DNA of 64,000 nt from Prorocentrum cordatum (lineage: Eukaryota; Sar; Dinophyceae; Prorocentrales; Prorocentraceae). Shown in pieces: positions 52,637 to 62,554 of this stretch. The notes under the pieces were generated by a model. The model was given only the letters and a program-made list of their open reading frames with translations, was not told the DNA's origin and did not search any database. The stretch covers positions 322,263 through 386,262 of the forward strand of contig CAUYUJ010009580.1 of NCBI GenBank assembly GCA_963575745.1, given 5' to 3'. Numbering within the stretch: position 1 is the stretch's first letter; each line of letters opens with the position of its first letter. The translations under genes were made by a program, and so were the position numbers.

Positions 52637-52916
52637 GGAGGGGAGGGGAGGAACCTGCAACGGGAGAGAGAGGCGGCGGAGCGGCCAAGCGAACGCGCGC
52701 GCGGGAGGAGGGGCGAGGGGAGGAACCTGCGACGGGAGAGAGAGGCGGCGGAGCGGCCAAGCGAACGCGCGCGCGGGAGGAGGGGGGGGGGGGGGAACCT
52801 GCGACGGGAGAGAGAGGCGGCGGAGCGGTCAAGCGACGCGCGCGCGGGAGGAGGGGGGGGGGGGGGAACCTGCGACGGGAGAAAGAGGCGGCGGAGCGGC
52901 CAAGCGAACGCGCGCG
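52637..52916. repeat. ~70-bp tandem array, 4 units, abutting A1
   Basis: Units contain GGAACCTGCGACGGGAGAGA, GAGGCGGCGGAGCGGCCAAG and CGAACGCGCGCGGGAGG. They differ mainly in the length of a G run. Position next to the 5' repeat resembles tandem promoter or enhancer blocks of other retroelements (inference only). Confidence 0.8.
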
Positions 52917-53126
52917 AAAAACGCATCCCGCCAGCGGGACGGCCACGCGTGAGACAAATCCCATTCACCTGCGACGAGAACGCGCTCGCGGGCGCGCAGG
53001 GTGGGGATCCGCCTCAGCCGTGAATAGCCGTCCCGCAGCATTAGAGACAAGCAAGAAGATAGCCAATAGGGGCCACGACGCTCGCGCGACTTCTCCCCGC
53101 GCTCAAATGCTGCCCAGAGCGCCCAT
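52917..53126 (-). repeat. split direct repeat A1 (5' end of the retrotransposon)
   Basis: 210 bases, identical to 44,518-44,727. It starts (minus sense) ATGGGCGCTCTGGGCAGC and ends at a run of five T. It contains the outer 5' terminus and presumably the promoter or transcript start (inference). Confidence 0.9.
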
Positions 53127-53241
53127 CCAAAAGGCGATGACAATCTTAGGGATTCGCCCTCAAAAAATAAGGGAATCCCTGAGATTGGCATCGTGATGAG
53201 GAGGTGCCCAGCATAGACATAGGGATATGTTCCAGGCTGGT
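53127..53241. mobile_element. TIR-M element, right piece split by the retrotransposon
   Basis: CCAAAAGGCGATGACAATCT, TAGGGATTCGCCCTC, GGGAATCCCTGAGATTGGCA and ATAGGGATATGTTCCAGGCT with GG. GTTCCAGGCTGG is the inverted counterpart of CCAGCCTGGAAC at the start of the uninterrupted copy. Positions 53,242-53,580 show nothing else recognised. Confidence 0.75.
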
Positions 53242-53581
53242 AAGAGAGGGGCAGGAGGCGGGATCGGAGGGAACAGCAGCGGAACATCAGCAAAGCGACG
53301 ATGCTGCAGGATGGGCCCGGACGAGGCCCCTCGGCTGGAGGGTCCCCGGGGCGCACTGGGCCGGAGGGAGAAGGAGGGAGCGAGCGAACGTAAACAATCA
53401 TGCGAGTCGAAACGGAACTACGAGCGCTGGCCAGCGAGGTTCTCGGCCTTGCCGTAAGCTTTAAGCCATGGGTCGGACGCGATCCGACTTGAATGCTCGC
53501 TTCGATTCGCGTTGGGAGGGAGTGAGAGAGAGAGAGAGAGAGAGAAAAAAAAAAAATAGGGAGGGAAGATACACAGAAGGG

Positions 53582-53745
53582 TCCCGACCACAGGAAACCT
53601 TCTGCAGGAAACCCGATCCTGAGACCCCAGGACGTTCACTGATTTTTGGTGTGGGAACGCTACGCTCCCCATAGCAGAACCATCGAAGCCCAAGAAACCG
53701 CATCCCTGGAGGCACGCAGGGTGTCTCTTGGCATGGGCCCCCACT
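53582..53745. mobile_element. TIR-C element, copy 6
   Basis: CCTGAGACCCCAGGACGTTC, TTTGGTGTGGGAACGCTACG and CATCCCTGGAGGCACGCAGG. GGA-rich DNA follows to 53,955. Positions 53,956-54,240 unassigned. Confidence 0.8.
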
Positions 53746-54239
53746 GTATAGGTGGGAGCGAGGAGGGAGGGCAAAGGGCGGAGGCGGAGCACCCGGCATT
53801 ACAGCGGTCTGCGTGCTGATGGAGGGTGGGGGTGGAAGCAAGGAAGGCAGGGCGGAGGCGGAGGAGGAGGGAGGGAGGAGGAGCGAGGAGGAGGAGGAGG
53901 AGGAGGATTAGGAGGAGGAGGAGAGAGGAGGAGGAGGAAGAGGAAGAGGACCAGTGTAAACACAAGGCGCACCAACGATGCTGCAACTGACCCGCCATCC
54001 AAAATTACTCTTCACGAGTCTCTACAAGAATCGATGTTCGTCGCGGCAAGTGCCCCATTGAAAGGTAAGCGTATGAGAGTCTTCAATCGTGTCAAAACAC
54101 GATTCATTGGATTTCATCGCCGCGGCTCAACGTTACGATTGCGTCCACACAATCCTAGACCGTGCCAGCGCACCATTCCTTGGACTTCCACACTGCGACT
54201 CAACGTGACTAGTACGTCCTGGTAGTACTAATAAATCGT

Positions 54240-54860
54240 GGCAGAACATCATTGCTGCTGAAACCTCACGAATTCTTGCCACGGCTGCAAAGTTTGAAGA
54301 CGAATGCGCGCGGCGCTGAGGCGAGGGCCACAGCTTGAAAAGGGCATGCCCTACATCCTTGAAACTGCTGCGTACTTGTAAGACGAATGCACGCAGCGTG
54401 AAGGCGAGAGACAAATATTGAACATCATCCGCCCTCCATCGTTGAAGCTGCTGCAAACAGGAAATGTGCGCGGCGCGAAGGCGAGAGCCACAGTTTGAAA
54501 ACCACACGCCCTCCACCCTTGAAACGGATGCGAGTTTGTACGACAATGTGCGCGGCGCGAAGGCGAGAGCCACAGATTGAAAACCACACGCCCTTGAAAC
54601 TGCTGCATGGTTTAGAACATGTACGCGGCGTCAAGGCAAGAGCCAGATGTTGAAAACCACACGCCCTCCATCCTTGCAGCTGCTGCAAGCTCCAAAAACA
54701 CATGTGCGCGGCGGTAAGACGAGCGCCACATGTTGAAAACCACCCGCCCTCGATCATGGAAACTGCTGCAAAGGATTAAAACAAACGTGCGCGGCGCGAA
54801 AACGAGGGCCACATGTTGAAGACGGCCCGCCCACCATCCTGAAAGCTCTTGCAGAATCCA
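54240..54860. repeat. ~72-bp minisatellite, about 8 units, related to 7,426-8,075
   Basis: Units with GTGCGCGGCGCGAAGGCGAG, AGCCACAGTTTGAAAACCAC, ACGCCCTCCATCCTTGAAAC and TGCTGCAAA. Same motif order as the array at 7.4 kb, at 46 kb distance and in the same orientation. Confidence 0.8.
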
Positions 54861-54954
54861 AGCTTCAGGATCGTAAACGGTGAGGAAGTCCAATGCGAAT
54901 CGCCCAGCCCACCTTACCGACGCCTGGAGGTGCGACCAGTGGGGGAGATAAGAG

Positions 54955-55430
54955 GAAAAAGGAAGAGGAGGAAAAGACGGGAGGAGAGAGGAGGAGGAGG
55001 AGGAGGAGGAGGAGGAGGAGGAAGGAGGAGGAGAAGGAAGGAGGAAGGGGGCCAACGTACGAAAGAAAGGATGAAGGAGGAGGATGAGCAGGAGAAGGGA
55101 GGAGAGAGGAGGAGGAGAATGAGGCGGAGGCGGAGGCGGAGGAGGAGGAGGAGGAGGAGGAGGAGGGGAGAAAGAGGAGGCGGAGGAGGAGGAGGAGGGA
55201 GGAGGAGCGAGGAGGAGGAGGAGGAGGAGGAAAGGGGAGTAGGAGGAGGGGGACGAGGGGAGAGAAGGATGAGGAGGAGGATGAGGACAAGGAGTGAGGA
55301 GGATGAGGAGGATGAGGACCAGGAGAGAAGAGGGTGAGGAGGATGAACACAAGGAGAAGGAGGAGGATGAAAAATGAGGACGAGGAGGAGGAGGAGCGAG
55401 GGAGGAAAGGAGGGAGCCAGGAGAGGCGGG
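54955..55430. repeat. GGA / GGAT-rich purine array
   Basis: GGA with GGC, GAT and GAA interruptions. The minisatellite gives way directly to this microsatellite-rich block. Confidence 0.9.
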
Positions 55431-55525
55431 AACCAGCAGAGCGGGAGGGATGCGCAGGCCCTGCCGCGAGAGGATCGGCATGCCTCGGGCCGCATGGGTT
55501 GGGGTCCGCGGGCTGCGATGTCAGG

Positions 55526-55985
55526 ACCTCCTCCCCCACCTCCTCCACATCCGCCTCCACCTCCACCTCCTCCGCCTCCACCGCCTCCTCCTCCTCATCA
55601 TCCTCGTCAGCAGAATCAGCATCAGCGTCAGCATCAGCATGATCCTCATCCTCATCCTCATCATCATCATCATCCTCATCATCATCATCATCAGCATCAT
55701 CATCAGCATCATCATCAGCAGCATCATCATCATCAGCATCAACAACAACAGCATCATCAGCATCATCAACAACAGCATCATCCTCGTCATCCTTCTCCTC
55801 CTCTTCCTCCTCCTCCTCCTCATCATCATCATCATCATCAGCATGTCCACCTCTTTCCTCTTTCCTCCTCCGTCCAACCTCCTCCTCCTTGCTCATCATG
55901 CCTCCTTCGTCATCCTTACTCCTTGTTCATCCTTCCTGCTCCCCCCTTCTCCCCCTTCCTCTGTCCTGCGTCCTAATCCCCCTTA
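55526..55985. repeat. TCC / CATCAG / TCC array
   Basis: TCC to about 55,610, CAT/CAG triplets to about 55,790, then TCC-rich to 55,985. Confidence 0.9.
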
Positions 55986-55999
55986 TCCTCCTATACCAT

Positions 56000-56024
56000 T
56001 ATGATTACACTCCCATTCCATCAC

Positions 56025-56056
<32 letters not shown>

Positions 56057-56341
56057 GCATCATCATCATCAGCATCATCATCAGAATCATCATCATCAGC
56101 ATCATCATCATCATCATCATCAGCATCGTCATCATCATAATCAACGTAATCAGCACCAACATCCTCATAATCACCATCATCATCAGCAGCATCATCATTA
56201 TCGTCATCGTCATCAGCATCATCAACGCCATCGTCATCGACATCAGCATCGTCATCGTCAGCATCCTCACCATAGCATCAGCATCATCGCCATCGTCATC
56301 ATCGTCGGCATCATCATAAGCTGTGGCATCATCACCACCAC

Positions 56342-56403
<62 letters not shown>

Positions 56404-56461
56404 CAACCACCACCACCACAATTATCATCATCATCAGCGCCATCAACATGCTGTTCAGCAG

Positions 56462-56515
<54 letters not shown>

Positions 56516-57122
56516 GATCATCATCAACATCATCAGCAGCATCCTCATTATAAATATCATCAGAACCAGAATCAGCGTCCGCATCATGAGTGTCATCATA
56601 GTCATCATCGTCATCATCAGCATCCTCATCATCATCATCATCATCAGCATCATCATCACCAGCATCAACATCAGCATCATCATCATCATCAGCATCGGCA
56701 TCCGCATCAGCATCAGCATCAGCATCATCAGCATCGTCACCATCGTCCTCGTCATAGAAATAATCACCATCGCCATCGTCGTTCACATAATAATAGTCGC
56801 AATAATGTAAATAAGAATAGTCATTATCATCATCGTCATCATCAGCAGCAGCTTCGTCATCATCAGCGTCCTCGTCGTCAGCCTTACAACCAAAAGCAAC
56901 ATCATCAACATCATCGTCATGACGACCAGTACCACCATCATCATCGTCATCATCATCATCACCACCATCATCATCAGCATCATCATCATCCGCAGCATTA
57001 TCGGCATCATCATCATCAGCATCGTCATCACCATCAGCGTCATCATCACTACCACCACCATCATGATCACCATCACCACCATCATCATAATCATCATCAT
57101 CGTCATCGTCATCATCACCAGT

Positions 57123-57165
<43 letters not shown>

Positions 57166-57454
57166 GCATGATCAGCATCAGAATCATCGTCGGCACCATC
57201 ATCAGCATCATCATCATCTTCTTCATCATCACTATCATCAAAATCCTCATCCTCATCATCATCCTGGTCATCCTCGTGCGCGACCTACTCCTTCTCATCA
57301 TCATCAGCATCATCAGCATCATCATCAGCAGCATCATCATCAGCATCGTCATCATCGTCACCACCACCACCATCATCATCAGCATCATCATCGCTATCTG
57401 CATCATCATGCTCTTCTTCGTCAGCATGCTTTTATTCATTATCATGAGCATCAG

Positions 57455-57495
<41 letters not shown>

Positions 57496-57665
57496 CCATT
57501 ATCACCATCATACTCATCTCATCCTCATGCGCATCCTCATCATCATCATCATCCTCATCAGCACCATCATCATCCTCGTCCTCATAATCATCATCATCAT
57601 CCTCATCTCATCATCCTCATCCTTCTCCTCATCCTACTCATCCTCCTCATCATCATCACATCATC
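56000..57665. repeat. (CAT)n array, ~1.65 kb
   Basis: CAT triplets with CAG, CGT and CAC variants almost throughout. Uninterrupted CAT runs lie at 56,345-56,400, 56,466-56,512 and 57,130-57,165. Every open frame here is homopolymeric. Confidence 0.95.
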
Positions 57666-57776
57666 ATGAGGCCTCCGCCAGGAATCCGCAAGCCTGCCCT
57701 CAGCCCAGGGGTCCTGCGCCCGTGACCAGCAGAAATATCGAAGCCTCCCGAGTGCCCCGCGTTCCAGCTTGCCTTA

Positions 57777-57936
57777 GGTCGGACGTGTCCTCCTCCAGGC
57801 GGATTTTTGACATTAAATATAAATTAGTCAAAAACTGCTCGAACATATTCACAAATTGTCAGAAATCGCCCCCAGATTATCTTTGTACTATTATTGAAGA
57901 TTCCTTCTGTAGAGGGACACGCCCGATTTAAAGCTT
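57777..57936. mobile_element. TIR-A element, copy 6
   Basis: Left GGTCGGACGTGTCCTCCTCC with AGGCGGATTTTTG; right ATTCCTTCTGTAGAGGGACA with CGCCCGATTTAAA. Positions 57,937-58,195 unassigned. Confidence 0.85.
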
Positions 57937-58195
57937 GCCAGACTTCCCGGGCGCTCATCGGACGTGGCCGTGAGCCTCACGGAAGCGAAGCCTTGCAACG
58001 CCTCCCAACCTGCCGCGCGGCCAGACGGGGCTGGACCGGAGGGCGCCCAGCCCTCTTCAGACGGTGGCCAGCAAGAGCCTCGGAGGCATCCCAAGGGGGG
58101 ACCCAAAAACCGACCCGAGGGCGGCTCCACGAGACGCCTGGAGCAGAGCCGCAGGACGACCGGAACTCCGCCACGACGACCGCAAGAAGCCATTC

Positions 58196-58360
58196 AATCC
58201 GACGGGCCAAGGGCCAGGACAGGGACAACATCGGACAGGGATACATCGGGAATCCCTGCGAGAAGGCGGTTCTGGAGGATGTCTCGGGCGCCGCGGCCTC
58301 CTCTGAGCGTTCCGAACTCTCCGAGAGCGTCCGGGGGCGCTCTCTGGAGCGATGAATCCC
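58196..58360 (-). mobile_element. TIR-H element, diverged reverse copy
   Basis: Read on the minus strand it follows the order of 31,259-31,433 (CATCGCTCCAGAGAGCGCCC, GAGCGTTCGGAACGCTC-like, CATCCTCCAGAACCGCC, CCCTGTCCGATGTTGTCCC). A weaker relative may lie at 62,885-63,000. Confidence 0.6.
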
Positions 58361-58793
58361 CGCCCCAGCCCCGCCCGGTTCACGACCGACCCAAGACGAC
58401 CCAAAGACCTCCCGAGACGTCGGGGATCTTCTGACCCGGGTCAGTCCAGACCCGGGTCAGTCATGCCTTGCAGAGTCCTGCAAGATGCTGCCAGATACTG
58501 CACCCAAACCCGGGTCAATGCGACCCTGGTTCTGCAGGACCCTGCAAAATCGAGCGCTCTGGCTGACTCTCGTTTGCACTGACCCCGTCTCAAAGCTCCC
58601 GAAGACGGCCCCAGGACTCCGTGCCGTCCTCCTTCCTGGCGATGCTGAAGAAGCGCCAAGGGGGCAGGGTGAATGAAGCGCCCTCCCCAGAAGGCGGGGG
58701 GCCTTCTCGGAACGCCCGCAAAATCCTCCTCCTCCTCCTCCTCCTCCTCCTCCTCCTCCTCCTCCTCCTCCTCCCCGATGAGGGGCAGCGATA
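58361..58793. other. unassigned, with GACCCGGGTCAGTC repeats and a TCC array
   Basis: GACCCGGGTCAGTC occurs at 58,434 and 58,449 and relatives follow at 58,508 (CCCGGGTCAATGC). A (TCC)n run is at 58,727-58,775. Confidence 0.5.
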
Positions 58794-58999
58794 TTGGAGG
58801 CCTTGACAAGGGCACCAACACCAACACAGGAGGTTGCCTCCACAGGGGGAAGATGATTCTAAACCTTTGGTGTTGGTGGTAATACGTCGGCCATCTAAGA
58901 AGCCCGAATATCACCACCATCACCGAGATTGGGAGCATCTTCCCTCGGTAGAGGCACTCCGCCAATACTAAAATTGGTGTCGAACTCGAGGCCTCCGAC
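58794..58999. mobile_element. TIR-D element, copy 4
   Basis: TTGGAGGCCTTGACAAGGGC and CACCAACACCAACACAGGAG at the left; GGTAGAGGCACTCCGCC and TCGAGGCCTCCGA at the right. Confidence 0.85.
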
Positions 59000-59043
59000 G
59001 CCAGGGGTGGCCGGCTCGGGCGGGAGACGCTTCGACCTGGAAT

Positions 59044-59217
59044 TAAGTCGGGCATGTCCCTCTACAGGAGGAATATTCAAACATAGTCCAAAAATATGAT
59101 GGGAACGATGCTTCCACGATTTGTGGATTGCTGTTTGGCATGTTTTGGCTACTTTTTATACTTTTCGTCCAAGATCCGCCTGTAGGGCATGCCCGACCTA
59201 AACCTGGAATCGGCGAC
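59044..59217 (-). mobile_element. TIR-A element, copy 7 (reverse)
   Basis: The TACAGGAGGAATATT end is on the left and CCAAGATCCGCCTGTAGGGC with ATGCCCGACCTAAAC is on the right. The body is more diverged than in other copies. Confidence 0.8.
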
Positions 59218-59546
59218 ACGTCGCCGAGGCATCGGCGACGGGGCCCCGCCCCGAGGCAGCGAAGCGGTGCGTGCCTGGGCGGGGCGGGCCCTCGCATCCC
59301 CAGACTGCGAGGATGACTGGGCGCATGAGCTGGGAGGTCCAGGCTTATCGGGAGCGGCCAAGAGGGGGGTGTCCAAGAGGGGGGGGTGCACATCATGGCC
59401 GGCGGCATGTGCGCGGCACAGCAGGGGGGCCAGGGACGTAATGAAATGAGAAGAGGCGCCATAAAATCTGGGGAAATATCATGGCCCCCGCCATGATATC
59501 CACCCCCCCCCTAGTCACCACCCCCCTCTTTTCCGCCCCCGAGCTT
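59218..59546. other. no recognised feature
   Basis: GC-rich, with repeated short motifs (GGGGGGTG, CATGGCCGGCGGCATG / CATGGCCCCCGCCATG). No family or gene recognised. Confidence 0.4.
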
Positions 59547-59708
59547 ATGTCGGGCATGTCCTCCTGCAGGCGGATTTTGGAGGAAAAATAAGCATGTATC
59601 AAAACAGATTCACAAAGTAATCACAAAAGATATATTAAAAAAATCGTCACCTGACTATTTTTACCACTCTTGATATATTCCTCCTGTAGAGGGACATGCC
59701 CGACTTAA
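59547..59708. mobile_element. TIR-A element, copy 8
   Basis: Left TGTCGGGCATGTCCTCCTGC with AGGCGGATTTTGG; right ATTCCTCCTGTAGAGGGACA with TGCCCGACTTAAG. The TIR-E copy begins at once after it. Confidence 0.85.
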
Positions 59709-59711
59709 GTC

Positions 59712-60060
59712 CAGGCGGATTTCTCGGCTCAGCGCTGGACCCCCCTCCCCTGGCGCACGGGAGCGCGCCGGGGGGGCGCCAGAGGCACCGCCAGTGGGGT
59801 CCAGCGCCGATCCGAAAATCCGCGCGGACCTCCGAAAGCTGATGTGAGCGTTTTCTTAATCGGCGTTTCGACATTGGGCGGAAGGGGGGGGAGGGGGGGT
59901 CTGGCTCCGGACCTCTGCTTAGTGCGACTGTTTGCAGCAGTGCGTCCCATGGGGGGGACTCCACCTGCTCGAAACAGGCGCCAAAAAACAGCCAAGATCC
60001 ACTCACTCCAGGGGGGGAGGGGAGAGGGGGTGTGAGGGATCGCGCCGAAAAACGATCGCT
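59712..60060. mobile_element. TIR-E copy joined to TIR-K copy 3
   Basis: TIR-E core 59,712-59,840 (CAGCGCTGGACCCCCCTCCC, palindromic centre, TCCGCGCGGACCTCCGAAAG). TIR-K 59,843-60,060 (GTGAGCGTTTTCTTAATCGG, CTGCTCGAAACAGGCGCCAA, GCGCCGAAAAACGATCGC). The two are adjacent without spacer. Confidence 0.75.
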
Positions 60061-60175
60061 ATTATTGTCGTGTTTCTTCTTCGAGGCAGGGCCGCGATGC
60101 TGGTGCCGTCTTTGTTCTCGGCCGAGCAGCGGGGCCGACCTGGGGCATGCCAGGCGAGCGCAGAGGCCGGGGCAA

Positions 60176-60393
60176 ATTTGAACGCTCGAGATGGGTACGG
60201 AAAAAGTGGGTACAATGCCCAACAACAAATGTTGTCCCAAACCAGAAGCGGCCGCTGTTGGGCAGGCGGCCTTCTGTCTCAAGTGGACACAGGCCGCGGC
60301 GGCGCGGACAGCGAATTCTGCTCCAAATGAACAGGAACTGCTGTTGGGCATTGTACCCATTCTTTCCCTACCAATTTCGTTCGTGCCGAGCAA
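60176..60393. mobile_element. TIR-L element, copy 2
   Basis: CGAGATGGGTACGGAAAAAG with TGGGTACAATGCCCAACAAC at the left; TGTTGGGCATTGTACCCATT with CTTTCCCTACCAATTTCG at the right. About 40-base inverted ends. Confidence 0.85.
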
Positions 60394-61300
60394 AGACTGC
60401 AGCAAGTTTCTGTCCTTTTTCCGCGGGGAGGAAGAGTCACACACCGCTTCCGCGCCTGGCAGCCCCCATCGGCCGCCCGCCCCCCTTCGCCGCCGACGAC
60501 CCCGCTCAGCACGCGTCGCTGGCGCCGTCGGGGCCGAACTTCTCGTAGGCGCCGAGTATGCACAGGGCCTCGCGTCGACGGACAGAGGGAAGGGGGAGGC
60601 GGAGAAGGAGGACGAAGAAGGATAACAAGAATAATAAAAGGTGGATGGGGAAATAGAGAAGCCATGAGACAGAGAGACAGAGGGACACACAGAGATTGTT
60701 GCAAATCAAGCTCAACGCAAATCAACGAAACAGAATCGCACCCGTCGGACTCGGGTCGGAATCCTCTTCCGACCCATCTCGACGGGCCTTCTCTCCGAAT
60801 GCCTGGGCACGCGGCAAGTCGCCCTCGAGCTGACCGAGAGTTTGCAAACACCGTCTCCCTCGGCGCGCTCCCTGCAACAGCGTGCCAGCTCGGAGCCATT
60901 GGCTCTGACGCCATGAAGCAGCGGAGAAAAAATCGCCCGACTCTGCAACTCCGTGTCCTGGTTGGACAGATACGAGACCTATGTTGCATCACAGCAGCAA
61001 TTCGGCCCCTGACTTTCGTCCTGGGCTCGGTTTAGTGAAGTGGTGAATTTCGGGGTCCTGACGTGGGAAAAAGCATCACTTCACTGATCTGGGGCCCCTG
61101 GGGCCTCAGTGGGCCCGGGGGCCCAAAATTGGTGACGTGATGGTGTTCGGGCCTCGGAACAGAGGACCTGGGAGGCTGACCGTCAGGCTTCGCGCGTCGC
61201 CCGATGGGGACGCCGCCCATTCTTGGCGCGACCAGACTGGACATGGATGCCCGCGCCGGCTGGTACGCCTCCTGCACCGCGCACGCCACTCCTGGCCCTG
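60394..61300. other. no supported gene
   Basis: Short open frames on both strands without recognised domains. GA-rich around 60,580-60,690. Confidence 0.4.
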
Positions 61301-61425
61301 GCCATCGCTCGGACGTCCATTTTCTGTGCTTTTCCGGTTTCGTGCGTGGTTGTTTCGCCAAATGATCAAGGCTGCTCCTCGATGGTCCTCGCCGAACGAA
61401 ACATGCACACGTCCGAGCGATGCCA
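61301..61425. mobile_element. TIR-F element, copy 2
   Basis: GCCATCGCTCGGACGTCCAT at the left, CACACGTCCGAGCGATGCC at the right, and GATCAAGGCTGCTCCTCGAT inside. Positions 61,426-61,797 are GC-rich and unassigned. Confidence 0.85.
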
Positions 61426-61797
61426 AGCACCTGGCCTGGCCTGACATCGGCGCAGCACGCCGCGCACCGACAGCAGAAGTTTGCCCCTGCCCCCGTGCGC
61501 GGGGAGACCCCACCGCACCCATCGAGGGGGGGCCTCGGCCCCGGACGCAGCACGTCTCGGGGGCCACGCAAAAGCGTGCTGCCCTTCCCCCCCCCCCCGC
61601 ACCCGCCCCGCCCCCCACCACCGACGCCGTCCGCCCCACTTCCCCCCCCTCGCCCCGAGGGCCCACCCGCCCTCGACGGTCTCCTCCATCCTCCCGGAGG
61701 TCAGCTGGCACGGCGGGCCCGAGCTCGCGGCCCGGTGCAGCCGCGTCGGGCCGAGGGGCGCTGGAGGCTGGCAAGTGGACCGCCAGCTCTCCAGCCT

Positions 61798-61985
61798 TCC
61801 TCCTCCTCCTCCTCCTGCTCCTCCTCCTCCTCCTATTCCTCCTCCTCCTCCTCCTCCTCCTCCCCCTCCTCATCCTCCCCCTCCTCATCGTTCTCCTCCT
61901 CCTTCTTCTCCTTCTCCTCCCTCCCAACACCAGCTTCATGTCCTGAGCGTCGTCGTTGTCGTTGTCGTTGTCGTCGTGGTCGTGG
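61798..61985. repeat. (TCC)n then GTCGTT/GTCGTG array
   Basis: TCC run to about 61,925, then GTC/GTT triplets at 61,948-61,985. Positions 61,986-62,318 unassigned. Confidence 0.9.
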
Positions 61986-62318
61986 CCGTGGTCGTCCTTC
62001 TGCGTCGGCGGCACCGACCGTAAGGGCTTCACAATACACACCACTGAGCACTTCTTGTTGGATTTTAGACTTTAGCTTGACCTAGGCTTCATCTTACCTG
62101 CAGAAACTGCCTAGTCCCTAGTCCGTCCCTCAGCAAAGCAAGCAGCGAACATGCATCGCGCTAGGGCTCTCGGTCAACTTACCGAATCGCCTTGACGTGC
62201 TTGCAACAGGCCGAAACTCGTCCAAGAGCGCCTCGGTCGCAATCGATGCATGGCCACGAGAACGTGGGTCAAAAGAACGCGATCCCAAGGCCCCGTGGAT
62301 GTACCATGCTCCTAGAAT

Positions 62319-62473
62319 TAGGTCGCGCATGTTCTCCTTCAGGCGGATTTTGGACGAACAACTAAACATAGGTGTAATTACATAGATGTATTAAAAAATA
62401 CACAAACCGTCCCCAGATTATGTTGTACTATGTTTGCATATTCTTCTTGTAGAGGGACAAGCCCGACAGAAAC
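62319..62473. mobile_element. TIR-A element, copy 9
   Basis: Left GGTCGCGCATGTTCTCCTTC with AGGCGGATTTTGG; right ATTCTTCTTGTAGAGGGACA with AGCCCGACAG. Confidence 0.85.
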
Positions 62474-62554
62474 CTAGAACGGAAAACATTCCGAAGCGGA
62501 GAGCCCAAGACACGAAGAACCTCAGTCGGGTTGGAAGAGAAGGGGGTAGTATTA

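Larger units (their letters stand above)
44298..53126 (-). mobile_element. tyrosine-recombinase retrotransposon (DIRS order, PAT/Ngaro-like), coding region broken
   Basis: 8.8 kb, transcribed on the minus strand. In sense order: A1 repeat (53,126-52,917); two tandem arrays; Gag-like region (about 51,860-50,100); region of unknown role (about 50,000-49,330); reverse transcriptase (about 49,270-47,850); RNase H (about 47,780-47,150); linker; tyrosine recombinase (about 46,430-45,150); B1 (44,856-44,728); A2 (44,727-44,518); 91-bp spacer; B2 (44,426-44,298). Split direct repeats with RT, RNase H and a tyrosine recombinase instead of a DDE integrase define PAT/Ngaro-type DIRS elements, which insert without target duplication via a circular intermediate. 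A and B copies are each identical, so insertion should be recent. Yet the protein-coding parts change frame many times and the recombinase lacks its tyrosine, so this copy is non-autonomous now or the sequence contains indel errors. No methyltransferase domain was seen. Confidence 0.85.

Noticed and set aside
44298-53126. Classical LTR retrotransposon
   Set aside because: Repeats are in A1 ... B1-A2-B2 order instead of full-length LTRs. There is a tyrosine recombinase pattern, no DDE integrase or aspartic protease motif, and no target duplication.
56000-57665. Long Met/Asp/His/Ile/Ser-rich open frames on both strands
   Set aside because: All are readings of the CAT repeat and none has non-repetitive flanks that look coding.
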